From positions 3,650,528 to 3,714,527 of the forward strand of contig FN649727.1 in assembly GCA_000310025.1 (NCBI GenBank): a stretch of DNA of 64,000 nt, written 5' to 3'. This stretch comes from Ectocarpus siliculosus. Taxonomy: Eukaryota > Sar > Phaeophyceae > Ectocarpales > Ectocarpaceae. Position 1 is the first letter of the stretch, and every line of letters starts with the position of its first letter. The notes beneath the pieces are model-generated. The model worked only from the letters and a program-made list of their open reading frames with translations, did no database searches and had not been told where the DNA came from. A program made the position numbers and the translations under genes. Below, piece by piece: positions 32,973 through 45,900 of the stretch.

Positions 32973-35595
32973 CTAACGAACAAAGAATGTTTGACGTGCG
33001 CGGTCCACGGGCTTGAAATCACCACCCTTCACCTTCAGGATGGACTCGTGCAGCGTCCATCTCTCCTCCTCGAGCTCGACGATCTCGGGGTGCTCCATGC
33101 CGAACGTCAGTCCGTCCTTAACCTTGGGCACCCACCTGTGGGCATGAGAAGTCAGCAGTTCACGCCATGAATCCATGGAAAAAAAAAAAAATGGTCCCCG
33201 GGGCGTTTCGTGTGCATTGGGCAAGGAGAGAAGGAGAGAAAAGACAAAAAACAGCAATACCACGTCACACCAGTTTTGATCACCGCCGGTATACGCATAT
33301 TCTCAGGACCGCCTTTTGGTTGCTCTCTCCAATGAGGAAACACTTCACCAGTAGTAGCATGCATGGTGTTAGCCACCTCTCACCTTCTGTCGACTGTGTC
33401 GAGCTCGGCGATGCGCAAGAGGAGTTCCTTGAGCGTTACGGGTTCGAGTTCGGGGAAACGTCTCTGCAAGTCCGGTCGGCTCACGGCTCCGTATCTGCAC
33501 CATTGGGCGCCGGGGGGCGGACGGAGATCAAAACACACGTGACAATCAAACAGCATCGTTAGTACCAGAATCTGCAGACTGGTGAACGCATTAACAACAG
33601 AGGATGAAACACACACCAAAAGCGGTGGGTCCAAAGAACTGATGATCGCGAACCACAAAGGCCGCGTGATGACGCGGTCGAGGCAGGATGGCCGGAAAGG
33701 CGGGAACAGTTGCCCAAGCATGCGGGAACCTATTTAGCTTGCTGACTAAATTAATTAAGACTACCAATGCAAACAGAGAAGAGAACAGTGGCCACCCGCA
33801 GCAGCAGCAGAATGCCTGCCATGCCCACCTGTGAAGCAAACACTGCGCGACCGACAAGCAGTCGGCGGCATGCGGGGGGCCCCGCGGCCAAACGTCCGCC
33901 GGCAGAGCCGCCCAGTTGCCTCGCATCAGCAGCCCCTTCTGCCGCCCTTCCACGCTCAGCGCCTGAAGCACGGCGTCCGGGGACATGTTGGTCACGTCCA
34001 GCAGCATGCTGAAGGGCACGAGGTGAGCCAGCTTGAGGTACCCCACAACCTGCCGGAGTGCAAAAGGAGCACAGGGAGGAGAGTACGCGATAGTAGGGGG
34101 AGAAGGGGGGGGGTGACGCAGACAAACAAGACGTGGTGAGTAGAGAGACAGCCTGGGGAAACAAAACAGGAGGTACTTAACAACGGCGGGGGCGGGGTGA
34201 TACGCATAGACACGGAGGAGCGGGGGCACAACATGTCTTCTAGCATCTTTAGTCCTTGGGGGCTGCTCCAGATACTGGAAAAACCGTTCAGAACGTCGAC
34301 AACACGCAACATTTTCCGTCAAGGAACGGCATTGTTTCATGCGTGAACACTCAACCGTACAGGGTCGCAACCACACCGCCACCCTTGCAACAGTCCGACT
34401 CAACCTCTTGCTCGCAAGGTACTCCAGAAATGTGTCAACTCGACAAAAACAACGGTATGAACACGGCACCACTGCCAATTAGCAAGCGTACCTTGGCATC
34501 CCCCCCCAGCTGATGCGCGGGAGCCGCGGGAAGGTTGACGGGAGAGTACGTGCCCGTTCCGGCGGTGACCAGGTCAATGCTATCGGCCAGAGATCTGCTC
34601 GCAAGCAGCAAGATCACCGACGCGCAACAAAGGCAACAGCGGGGGGGAACATGGAACATGGAACACGCATGTAGAGAGAGAGCGTCAGCTCTGCGTGACG
34701 GGGGCGCAAGCAACAAGAGGGGAAACGCTAAGCCCGTGATCGCGGCGAAACGTATGGAGGGCGCCAAGAAGTTTTTGCGTGTAGCCGATCCATCGAGAGT
34801 TGAAAACACCCAGGGAAGGTTTCACATCGCGCGGGAACAACAACAATCGAACCAAGACACAGTTTGTCGATGCCTGCCTCACAACCACCTCAAGCACAAG
34901 CAAAACCCCCCACACCATCACACACTACAGCCTCCACCACCAACCACAGCAGCCGCCACAACCACTCGGCCTTCGAAACCAACAGCATCTCCACCTCACC
35001 GGACCAAAACAGCACGCACCACCACCGATGCATACACACACAAAAAAAAAACTCACCGTCCCCTGCCCCCGGCGGAGAAAGACTCCCCGTTCTCGTCGTA
35101 CTCCTCCATGTAATCCAGCCCCTGGAGGTAACGCTCGCACGGGGGGAATTCCTTGGTGGTCGTCCCGCGATTGGCGCTGGCGTCGTCGTCGACGAACATG
35201 CGGGAGAATTCGTCCAGGGACCGATCGTCGTTCTGGCCGTGCACCTGGCGCAATCCGGGTTCCCGGCGCAGTCGTATCCGCAATCAGACTCTAGATTCAG
35301 ACAAGACACTTAAGAGAGAGGATTGATTTCCTCCCCTCCGGCGATTGGGCAAGGTAGGGAAGATTCACCGCTGCGGTTTGCCTAGATTTACAACCCTGTG
35401 TATCCTTCGGACCCAACTGCGGCTCTGACGTGCGCCGTGTCGTGTCCCCCCACGACTCAACAGTGCCAACACGCACGAGTGGTTGCAAGGGCAAAAGCTA
35501 AAATCTTACACCAATATCTTAAAAACAATCGTCCAAAAACTCGGCCGTCGCCTCAGACTCTCTGTCTTTCTCCCTCTCTCCCTCTCTCTCTCCGT

Positions 35596-35654
<59 letters not shown>

Positions 35655-38600
35655 CTCTCTCTCCCCCTCCCTCCCGTGCTCCTTCTTGCTAGTCGTAGTC
35701 GTTGAGAAAGCGAGAGAGAGACTTTAGGCACTTCTTCCATTTCCGATACACACACCTCCAGGGCGACCCACGGCTCGGCGTCCTCAATGGACTTCTTGTA
35801 GGCGTACGACGACTTTCGCGCCGCGGTGGCCCGCTCGCTCTCCTTCTTCTTGAACGACACCTGCTGCGGCTTCTCCGCCTCCTTGGTGCCGCCGTTATCG
35901 GGGTCGTCCAGATCCATCTCGATCTCCTGAGCCTGAATTGTTGGTTGGTGGAGAGGGGGAGGGGGGGCGTACTCTAATGTTTTGCATGCCGTAGTGGTTA
36001 GACCGTTGACCCCGCGTCCTCGAGAGGACGGAGCATTGTTCCCACAGAGGACCGATCACCGATGGCCAATCGTTCTTTCCGACTTTACCAAAGGTGGTTC
36101 AAAAAGAGAGGAGGGGGGGGGGGGTACACATGTAAGCGCACGCCGAGGTCGTTGACCTCGCATCCCTACAATGCCGAGACGGTTTTAGCCGGCCCTGGTT
36201 GGTGGATTGATTTCATGCGACTACGAGGGGCTAAAGCAGAGACCGAGCCAACGCACGTAGATCGCGGTGGGTGACGAGGCAGAGCACAGGGTGTGAGAGA
36301 GGCAAGCGTACATGCATGACGCGGAGGAACGAGACAGGAAGAAGGGAAAAAAAAACGGGCGAAGCGAGAAGGCGGGGTGTGGTGACGGGCAGTGCCGGTG
36401 GTGCTGGGGTTCACTAGCCCGACATCGCAATCGACCAGTGTGGCACCAGGGAACACCGAGAGGTCGGACGACAAGCAAACACGGCGGGACAAAAACGACG
36501 CCAAACGGGGACACCCAAACAACCCAACCCAACGCAGATATTTCAACAGACAAGGTCGCACCGATGGTGGCGGGTGTTGTTGGTGTGGGCTGGCGGGCGA
36601 AGACAGGTATCAATGCAATCCTGTCCGTAGCGATCAATGCCGCAGAAAACGTATGTAGCTCTCTCCCCTCTATTTCGGCCCACAACTCGTACCGTCTCTT
36701 TCTTCTCCCCTTGTCTCTCTCTTTTTCTGCCTCCCTCTCGTAGTCCTCTCTCTCTCTCTCTTTCTCTCTCTCCACAGGTTCTCAGCTGATGCTTAGTCCA
36801 CCAGTCGGACGAAACAAAGGGACTGAAGACAGCAGAGACCACACGGCAACCCCATCGCAGTGAAACCTACAACAAACGCAACAACCCCGCCCACCTTGGC
36901 CTCATCGATGTGCTGAAAGCAGGGACGCATCTGCATGGTGGCGTGGATCGGGGTCAGGTGTAGCTCGTCGCTCCGAATCACGCCGAACGCGAAGTTGGTC
37001 GCCGGCCGCACCCTGCATACCACCACCACGAGCGGTGTAGATGAGAAAAATGAGAAACGATTTGATTGAGTATGCAGGTTCCATGCAGTTTGAAGTCTTG
37101 TCGCCCCCGTCGTTTCTATCTCTTTCTCCCTTTCTACTTCTCTCTCTCTCTCTCTCTGTTTGGTTGTCCCTGCGCCTTCTCTATCTGTCTGTCTGTCTGG
37201 TCCTAGCTAGCATAGGAGCATTGAGGGGTAAGAGCCGGGGTCGTGTGGAGGCACGCCTCCTGCCGAGGTCGCCATCCTCACGTTGCGTGAACTCGTCAAT
37301 CACACGGAAAACAAAAGACGAGAGCTGAACATCGAAGGCCTCGGCGACTAGGAGTCTCATCGCGATTCCAGCTAGGAACCGATCCTTAACGACTCGTACA
37401 TCAAAGCTCGCGCTCGCGCGCATCGTGATCCACCCCACAACGAACGATGAGTCGAAGCGAGCTTTGTGTGGACCACGTGTTCGGCACCAACCGACAACAG
37501 TTCCACAACCACCCTAGCTCAAAACTGGAGTATAAACAGTTTGCAACGAGCACAAGAGCAACCGCCACGAAACTTGATACATTAAATAAAAAGGAAGATC
37601 GAAGGAGCAGCCTGACCTGCTGCCCGTGTGCTTCTGAGTGGCCCGCCGGAGTTGCCCCGGGGCGTTCTTGTCGTAGTGCTTGCCTCCCTGCTTGATAGGG
37701 TGCTCCACTTCCAGCAGGTGGTTCGCTGCTTTCACCTGTGACGTGAGAGGGGGCGGGGGGGGGGCAACGCGGCCTCGGATAAGTACAAGACCCTCTTCTT
37801 GAGGTAAGGCGGTTGAGAAGCGGGTCTCGTTGCTCTTGGCTGCACTGCAATAAATAGCGGGATGTCTTCCGCATGGATATGTTGGTCCCAAGAAGTTTGC
37901 GTATCGGAGGATACGTAGCAATTGCGAGGCGGTGGGACTTGCAAACCGTGTATTGCACCAAAGCAGGACTACGTTAGTAAATCCATCCGTAAAAGCAGTC
38001 CTCGAGGAGCTTTTGAGGCTTTCACAGCGAGGATGGCTTGTTCTAATAAGCGTACTGGATGCCGTCCTGGGGGCCTGTGGGTACAACATATCGTCAACTT
38101 CAGGAACTGAGGCGCTAAACCAAGACTAGCAAAACAGCTTAAACAACGCCCGTTTGTCGTTGTTTCGCACTGGACGAAGTCACTCATCCAAATGAGCCTA
38201 AGTTGTCTGCCTCTCTTTGTCCCCAAGAACAAGCTCAAGAAGTAGAGCGCACCCTGTCACGGCGTCTCTGAAGTCCGTCAATAGACACTGTTACAAGCAA
38301 CCAACCGGCTATATGATCAATAAGTCTAACCAGCGGTGAGCGAACATCCTCTCATGTGCTGTCTGCTACAGTATTCCCGTGGCTGGCGCTCAGAGTAACC
38401 CATTTTTTACAAAATTCAAAATCGATTTGCCCCACCAACAAGCCGGCAGTGCTAAAAAGGCGGTCTCTCTCCTGTTGTTCCTTTGATCGTTGATCGTTCA
38501 TACCATATGCATACAGTAGTACATACCTTGACTGCGAGGGGCGTGCTCGAAGGGCGATCCGCCGGCTGCATCGGGTACTGCAGCAGGTACCTATTATATT

Positions 38601-39142
38601 TATCATTGTAATCGACGTCGTTCAGGGAGTAGAAACACAGCAGCGCACTTTGGGATGAGCCATGGTACGTACGGCGTGCCCCGTTCCTCTCCTCCACACA
38701 AACGCCCCAGTACAGAAGTAGTTGAAGCCACAGAAGAGTGCTAATATCGTAGATGCAACTGCCACTATTTTTTGCCCGCCCGTGAACGCGCTTGCTTGTT
38801 CATGAACAACGAATCGAGGATGGTAAAAAAAACTGGTACAAAATGGCGGCACCTTTTTACTTCTGAGACGACGCATCAATATGACGGGCATTACACTCAC
38901 AGGTGGTCTTCCAACTCGTCCGCGAGGTAGACGTCCAGCACCCGATCCAGCGGGTCGTCCGGGTCGCCGTAGGCATACACGTCCTCCTCGGCGATCTCGA
39001 CCCCCTTCACGACCACGCCCTTGCCGCCGCCGCCGCCGCCGCTGCCGCTGCCGCTGCCGCTGCTACGGCTTTCGCCCGGTGGAAGGTCCATGTCCTCGTC
39101 CTCTTCCTCTTCGGACATGGGGTCGTCCATCGAGGGGTCCAT
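32973..39142 (-). CDS. POLR3E: RNA polymerase III subunit RPC5 (POLR3E / Rpc37 family)
   Basis: Ten exons: 39142-38901, 38590-38527, 37735-37617, 37012-36895, 35932-35756, 35244-35057, 34594-34492, 34049-33829, 33494-33384, 33135-32973. All phases agree and give 501 residues (human 708, yeast Rpc37 282). The order of family motifs is intact: VLDVYLADELEDHLYLLQYP (human EIDVYLAKSLAEKLYLFQYP), SDELHLTPIHATMQMRPCF (human GELHLTPLHGILQLRPSF), SYAYKKSIEDAEPWVALEV, VPFSMLLDVT then LLMRGNWA, and a winged-helix block ending in EHPEIVELEEERW. RPC5 pairs with RPC4 and acts in initiation and termination on tRNA and 5S genes in the nucleus. The N terminus has an acidic stretch (MSEEEEDEDMD) and an Ser/Gly run. 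The metazoan C-terminal winged helices are not seen; the frame at 31412-32497 may continue the protein. Confidence 0.9.
35551..35672 (+). repeat. Long CT microsatellite
   Basis: About 120 bp of nearly pure CT within intron 5 of the RPC5 gene, just downstream of the exon 35932-35756. Shorter CT tracts lie at 36715-36773 and 37115-37157 in neighbouring introns. Confidence 0.9.
35953..36205 (+). repeat. Two head fragments of the poly-G-headed repeat (copies F1, F2)
   Basis: F1 (35953-36050) runs from a G tract to TTTGCATGCCGTAGTGGTTA. F2 (36108-36205) runs from a G13 tract to GTTGACCTCGCATCCCTACA. They are in the same orientation, 60 bp apart, in intron 4 of the RPC5 gene. Confidence 0.65.
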
Positions 39143-39925
39143 TTCAGCTGCTGCTGGTGATGCTGGTGGTGGTCTGCTGCTCTTGCTATTAGTATTTGCT
39201 GTACTGCTGTGTACTGCGGTAGAACCAGATCCGCGGCCAGCCTGCTGTTGTTGCTGTCTGTCTTCGATCCCACCTGAAGCACGTTCAGGGGAAAGGGGAA
39301 AGGTTCAAATTGCAAAAGCGGAAAAACACGTTGCATCTGCAGGCATGCATCATATGAAACGCACACCCACCCAGGGTCAGCTGCCGGTGGTCCACAGCAA
39401 ATGGGTGCCAAGATATCAACACGTTGCCAACCACAGGAACACGAGGAGGTGCTGTTGGCGCTGCAGATGGAGATTGTGGATGCCAGGCTGATTTTCTCTT
39501 GCTGCTGCAGCATCCTAAGTGCAAGCAGTTGGTGGGTGCAACACAATTCATCACCTAGCTTCTTTCTGTCACCTGTGCCAAGTCGATTTCCTGCCCAAGT
39601 CAAGGGGTGGGCTCTCCAGAGAGCGTGCTGTGTGCCGCGGAGGTTGTACACCCGGAACGTCCAGAACCTCCGTACGTACAACAGCTGGGAGTTTAAAGCT
39701 GGGGGGGGTAGCGAATAGCGAACGACCCATTGCGCCTTGATTGCGCCGCACTTGCACTGCCAGCGCGACTTGCCACTTGCCAGCTTTTGCAAGGATAGGG
39801 ATAGGGCGACCGACAGCAGTGCAGCAGCCGTGTCCTGGCAAGATATGTTGCACTCTGCCAGAGCATCTAGGATTGCGATTGCGTTTCGGTTGTTGGTCGG
39901 TGTACCCGCGGCGTCATCTTTCTCC
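39143..39925. promoter_or_regulatory. Shared upstream region of RPC5 and short-chain dehydrogenase
   Basis: 783 bp lie between divergent start codons. A CAGCTGCTGCTGGTGATGCT GGTGGTGG triplet-rich stretch follows the RPC5 start. No specific site can be assigned. Confidence 0.45.
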
Positions 39926-42257
39926 ATGGCAGCAGCAGCAGCAGCCGGCCGGCGCACGGTCGTCGTCACTGGAGCTGACGGGGGCATCGGGAGCTCGTTT
40001 TGCAAGCACTACGCAAGCAAAGGTGACCAGGTCTTCGCCTGCAGGTACGTGGGACTGAGGAGGCAATAAAAGCAAGCCCTAGCAGCATCGTACGATTGTA
40101 GCCTTTTGTTGCGGCCCACAAGAGAGCGTAGCGGATGTGTTGCTGTCGTATCGTAGGTGTACATTTTCTAGGGCATCGTGCCCGTCACGCGCTCATGTTT
40201 CCCACCCATTCACGTGAGATACCGCGATTGCTGAGCGAGGGATATTCCGCAGCACTCTTGTGTGGGTGACTATTGTTGTGCTGAAGAGTGTTGCGCTGGA
40301 AGGACTTGGCGGGAGTTATGGGGTATGAAACATACTTCAGGTTATTCAAACATGTTTGTATCCATCAACAAGGATCCAACGCGGATGTCAATTTTGGCTC
40401 GCACCGTAAATGGTACAGGTGTATCGCATCTTGATACGTAGCCAGCATGTGGAATGTATGGAGATTGGATTGGGGTAACCTGTGACCACGAGCTCGTCTC
40501 TTGACCTTGGGAGAGTATGGAAGAAGTACTCGCTTCTTGATCGCGGGAGAGTACGCAAGAGGAGGTGGTACTAGAAATAGCTAATCGGTTGATTGGTTCG
40601 TGAAACAACACCGGGCGTGTGGTATATGTTGGTCCACCAAGTAAACACATCTTCGCTTGCTTGCTGCGTATGTTGGTCCAATTTTACTCGTCACGTACCC
40701 ATCCTACCGCGAAATAGCCAACAACTAGCACCCTTTCTACCCCGAAGCTCTCTTACAATTCATTGCGTTTCGTTTCCTCGACGTCGCATTGAAACGAACC
40801 CTCCGTCGCCATGAACAGACGAAAAGCAACCCCGGACGCGAGCTCGCTCTTCGACAACAACCCGAACATCCACGTGGTGGACGGGGTGGATGTTACCATG
40901 GACGAAGGGGCGGGGTGTCTCGTTAGCGCCCTCGAGAAGGCCGGCAGCCCGAAGGTGGACGTGCTCATCAATAATGCGGGAGTCATGAAGCGAGACCGTA
41001 ACACGCTGGACATCGGTGTTTTGCGCGAGTCCATGGAGGTTAACGCCTACGGTGCTTTGAGAATCACCAACACTCTGTGAGTGCTGCATGCAGTAAGCAG
41101 ATGGTATCGGTACTCATGTGCGGAGGGGTGGAGAAGCTTTCGTGTTGAATTCAATCTTCCGTGACATGATGGTAGAAGTTGCTGTAGCGTCATGTGTGAC
41201 TGGTGCCACTAGGCCCCACAAGTCTACTCCCGCAAAGGAGCAAAGGACGTGCATAGCATACATCCACCACCTCAAGTTGCCAATCGTGTGCTCTTTTGTT
41301 CTTGCCAACAATACAGGCTCGGCAAGAGGATGTTGGCTGCTCCTGGGGCAAAAATCATCTTGATCACATCAAAGATGGGATCGATGGCGGATAACTCATC
41401 GGGCGGAGCTTACGGGTAGGATGTAGGGCTGGAGAAACCCTACTCCGTACCAAAGAATCGAGGGTACTGGTGTGTAGCAAAGATATGTGAAAGGAACCGA
41501 CCGAACGAACACGAGAACGTAGTTCTGGGTGAGACTTTGCACATGACCAATCTCTCACCCTTTCGGTTTTCGATTTCCGTCCCTTTTTACATAGCAACGT
41601 TTCTTCCTCCGGCTGGACGATACTTCCCAGGAGTTTTAGATGTTGGCGCCCATATACTGCACGAACGATTCCTTACTGTTCGCGGGTTTACGCCCGATAT
41701 CTTCTCGTCCTGTCGCATGATGGTTCTGCCAGGTATCGCATGTCCAAGGCCGCACTCAATGCTGCGGGTGTGTCATTGGCCCACGATCTGAAGGGCGATG
41801 GTATGGCCGTTGCCATTCTTCACCCGGGTGAGACAGCTGAAATTGCAATTGCTCTAGGGCCAACAACGGCAACATGGTCCCTTTCGCCTTGAAACCCAAG
41901 CGCGAAAATCTCGTACTCAAGTTTTTATTTTTTGTTGAAAACAGTCACCAGTTTTGTTTTGTGTTGTTCTGGAATCCCACAACGTGAGTTAGTGATACAA
42001 AGATGACGAAGCTTGTGCATGTTTGTTCCGTCTAGACTATCATTACTCATGGTTTCATTGTGACCCATTACCATTCATCAAAGCTGCACTCTCCCGTGCG
42101 TGTATTTGCAGGCTGGGTGAGGACAAGGATGACCGGCGACTCCGGATTGGTTGACACCCACGAGTCGGTGGCGGGCATGACGGATAGAATCGAGGAGCTA
42201 GACCTGTCGAATTCGGGAACGTTTTGGGGGTTCAAGGGCGACGTCATCCCGTGGTGA
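39926..42257 (+). CDS. Short-chain dehydrogenase/reductase (classical SDR)
   Basis: Five exons with matching phases: 39926-40044, 40819-41076, 41317-41415, 41733-41827, 42112-42257, giving 238 residues, the usual length. The cofactor motif TGADGGIG lies at residues 15-22, so the start at 39926 places the Rossmann strand at the N terminus as expected. The stabilising NNAG is at 91-94. The active-site Ser is in ITSKMGSM (about 144-148), and YRMSK gives the catalytic Tyr160 and Lys164. LHPGWVRTRM is the normal post-catalytic motif. The overall pattern (GSMADN..GGAYGYRMSK) is like the C-factor/CsgA-type NAD(P)-dependent carbonyl reductases. Substrate cannot be told from sequence, and no targeting peptide is evident. 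It is head to head with RPC5 and convergent with the J-domain gene. Confidence 0.92.
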
Positions 42258-42946
42258 TGCTACGAACAGACAGATTTTTTGCTTTTATGGCTTGCGCTGC
42301 CCACCAAGAAGGGCAGACTAGAATTGAGTGACGTGCATTTTTTTGTTGTGTTGACAACGCGCGGAACAGAGGTCGACATCCGATGACGATAGGGGTCATG
42401 AAGAACGACTCCCTACCAGAGACGGAACCTAGGGAATGGATGCCTTGCGGTCCTTGCAATGAGCTTTGGTTGCGCTGTCCACGGGCGTGCAGGGCTTGTC
42501 GGATGCCTATACGTAGGCATGGGAGTTGGTATCGAGGCATGCTGAGTGTTGCGTTTGTTTTGTGCAAACGAGAAAACAGTGTTCAGCATCGAGGCGCCAG
42601 GTTGTTGCACGTTGCCGACGCATGTGCGCGTTCAAGCGCCCACCTCAAAATACTTCTTCAGCAGAGATCTTTGGTAATTTGAAGTACAAATTAAACCTGA
42701 GCGGTCTGCCTTAGCTGACGTGAAGTCCGACCGAAGTACCGGCGCCCATGTACAGCGCCAGCACGAAATCGTTCCACGCAGTGCCAACAGCACGATTGAT
42801 CTGCTAGCGCCAACGAATTTTGGCATTTGTTTTAGCAAGAAGCGGGTAGCTCTTTCGTGTTGCAACATCCCCGAACGGTGGCTACAACATTGAAAAGTCG
42901 CTTCTACACGATTAATCAGTTCTTTCTCCTGCCACTGTTTAACTGG
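42258..42946. other. Convergent intergenic stretch
   Basis: 689 bp between two stop codons facing each other. I see no gene. It contains a 7-bp-stem palindrome ATGCCTATACGTAGGCAT at 42503-42520, which may be chance. Confidence 0.4.
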
Positions 42947-45900
42947 TCACGCGTTAGTTGTTCTCTCCAAAGCTTTAGAGCTAGAAACCATCCACTCGTA
43001 AGCGTCGCCTACAAGTTCGAACACGTCCTGAGCGCGCGCAGAGTGTATGGCGTACCGCACCCAGCGGTCCGGATGCCAGAGCAGCGACTGGCGGTAGTAA
43101 GCGCGTCGCAGTTCGCGACCACTCGCGTCCCGATCCACCCCCAGCCGCTCCCACGCAGGTTGATCTCGAGTCGGCAACCCTGCGCCCGTTTCCAGAGTCT
43201 CGATGCCGGGGTGGTACCAGAGCAAAGCCAAGAGTGGCTCTGTGCTCGGGGAGTAGACGTAAGCTACGTTAATGCCGTTCTCCTCCAGTACTTGCTGGCA
43301 CGTCATCACGTACCACGCCGCGCCAGCTCCCCCTGAGACGGTGGAAACAGCCTCGGTCGCAACCGACGACGATGGCCGCACCTGGTGCGGCGCGCCCGTT
43401 CCCATCCCCACGTCGCTCACCCATTCACCGCTCGCTCCTTCGCCTTTCACGGGCCAGGGACAAGCGAGCCGGCTGAACACTGCCCTACATCGGCGAAGGA
43501 TGGCGCCATGCTCCGTCTCTTCCACGATTACTCGTGCGGCAGCCAACGGGACGTTCGCGGCTCCTACATCCTTGCTGTCATTGCCGTCTATGAAGAACTG
43601 AAGCGTCAAGTTTCCGGACCCACTGAACGACAGGTGGGAGAAATGAACGACGCCGACGTCTGAAGTGTTGAAGCGCCCATGAGCATTCGCGACGGCACCG
43701 TTGGATCCGCGCAAGGCGACGGAAGCGCGCACCACCGTTGAGCTGTCCTTGTGGATCTTGCCCCCCCATTGATCCCAGACCTCGAGTGTGGCGTGCATGG
43801 GCTGGTCGGGAAACAGAGTTTCGCCCTCGTGCCCGAGGTCTGTGATGTGGAGTCTCGATGGACGGGGAACGGCTTCCCGGCACTCCTCAACTTCGGAGGC
43901 GGAAGGGGCTCCCGCACCCGACACAGAATTGGCACATCGCGCGGGGGCAGTGCTCGACGCCCCCTTGCAGATCGCGAGCCGTCCGGCTTCCCCTATCCGG
44001 TGCGCCGCCGTCTCGGCGCAGGCGACAGGCGCTCCCGAGCTTGCCCCGCGGCAGAGCGAGGCGGCACTGGCGCCGCTGAACCCGATCATCAAACCGGCTG
44101 CTGCGCAATCTGCGGTCTCTTCCCCGCCAGGCTGCCCGTCGGCCGCACAGAGGACCTCCACATCGCTGTCACTCATTCGGAGCGGCGCCGCTCGCGCGCA
44201 TAGTGCCGGTTTGTCGTCCAATGCGTCCCGACATACACGAGCAGCTAATCGGTGGTCAACCCCTCTCCGAGGACGCCTGCCAGCCTCAGGGTCTAGTGGG
44301 CATACGGCCTCCCAATCCGGCTGTCCTTGAAGCTCGCGAGGCCCGGAGGCCGCGAGGCAGAGCGCCGGACTGGTGGACAGCGCCCCGATACATGTCTCAA
44401 CTCGGACATCCGCCGGGATTTGGCGGGGCGCGGCCGCAAAGCAAGACGCCGGCGCTAGCGACGTCGATCCGGCGCACAGCACAGCGGCCAAGCGTCGGTC
44501 GGCGCCCGCCCGGAAGGCCGCCTTCGCGCAGTGAGCGGGGGCCGCGGACGATGCGCCCTGACACAGCGTCATCAGCGCGTCGGAAGATTCTCCGACGGTG
44601 TGGCGGGCCACCTTCGCGCACTCTGCGGCGGCCTTCTTGTCGGCGGCCCCACGGCAAAGGGCAACCGCAGAGGCCGACGGAAGGTCCTGCGGCACTGTTT
44701 TCAGGCAAGCGGTTGGAGTGGTCGGGCTCTCCTCGGCGGCCCCCTGGCACAGACCCACGCGGTCTTCCGCAGATAGCGAGGGGGGGGTGGATGCTAGACA
44801 GGTCGCGGGAGCAATGCCAGAAGCTCCGCGACATAGTGCTACCTTGTTGGGGGGGCTGATGCGACGATCTCGTACTTGTCCAGCGCATCTGGGAACCGGG
44901 TGCGTTGATCAGTACAAAGAGCAAGCAGGTTGGTCGAAGGTGGTAGATGGGAACGCTAGGCTGAATTGTCTGCAATAAAAACGGAGTACACCTGTTGGGT
45001 TCAGCACTTCCACGAGTTTTTAGTTTCACAGAATGGTATGAGTGACGATCAGAGGAGCAAGAACAGCTTCGTAGCACGCAGGTTGTGTGATACTGATGGG
45101 GTCGATGACAAAGACTAAATTTACCGTCTTGGACGCGATACGGACAACATTTCGTATACTACGCACAGTTGCTAACAGTTTCATCAACGGTAAGGGTGAC
45201 GTTGGCTCCTGCCGTGGACGATGTGGCTGTAGGATCACAAGGTCGACATAGTTTTCGTCAGCTATCGAGAGCAAACATGTGTCCTTTCGTAAGAGATAAG
45301 CAATGAGAGACGCCGAGAACATGGTAGGTTGGGCGTCGTGTCAATCAGGGTCCTCCTACGAAATAGCCGTACACAGTGGTGCTCCGACTTCCGACGGTGG
45401 CCGGGATGTTTCCAGCGTTGTAGACATATGCATGAACTTCACTTTTCTAGTACTTGGCATCCGCACACTGCTGTAACATCGCACCTTGCCGGAGCATCCG
45501 TTCTTGCTCCTACACACAACTCCACACGTTCATCTGTCGAGAGCGCTGTGGCGAGGGCGGACCGACGAAAACAGTCCGCCGGACCTTGACCGCTGGCACC
45601 CCGGCACAACCTCACCGTGATATCTGGTCCATTTCTAAGTTGGTCTCTAGCATTAGTACAAATGGCTGGCCCTACGCCTTTAGCTCCGCTGCAAAGGCCA
45701 ACCGCTGCTTCAAGAGGAAGGTTCTGCGGTAACAGATCGAGGCACTCGGCTGGCGCTACGTTCGACGCTCCTTTGCACACGTCCACCACCAGATGAGGTT
45801 TTCGTTTGGATTGAACAGAGTGCTCTACACACAGCGCCGGTGCCTGAGAGGAAGTGGACATGAGCGGCGGGAATAGTTGTGAGCGAAGGCGTCAACGGCC

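Noticed and set aside
35483-35727. Ser/Leu-rich frames near 35.6 kb
   Set aside because: They are translations of the CT microsatellite.
37181-37438. Minus-strand 85-codon frame as an RPC5 exon
   Set aside because: RPC5 exons 3 and 4 on either side join directly in phase and match the family without it.
39007-40005. Minus-strand 332-codon frame crossing the RPC5 start and the divergent promoter
   Set aside because: It reads through the promoter and antisense to the first SDR exon; its C-terminal part is a shifted frame of RPC5 exon 1.
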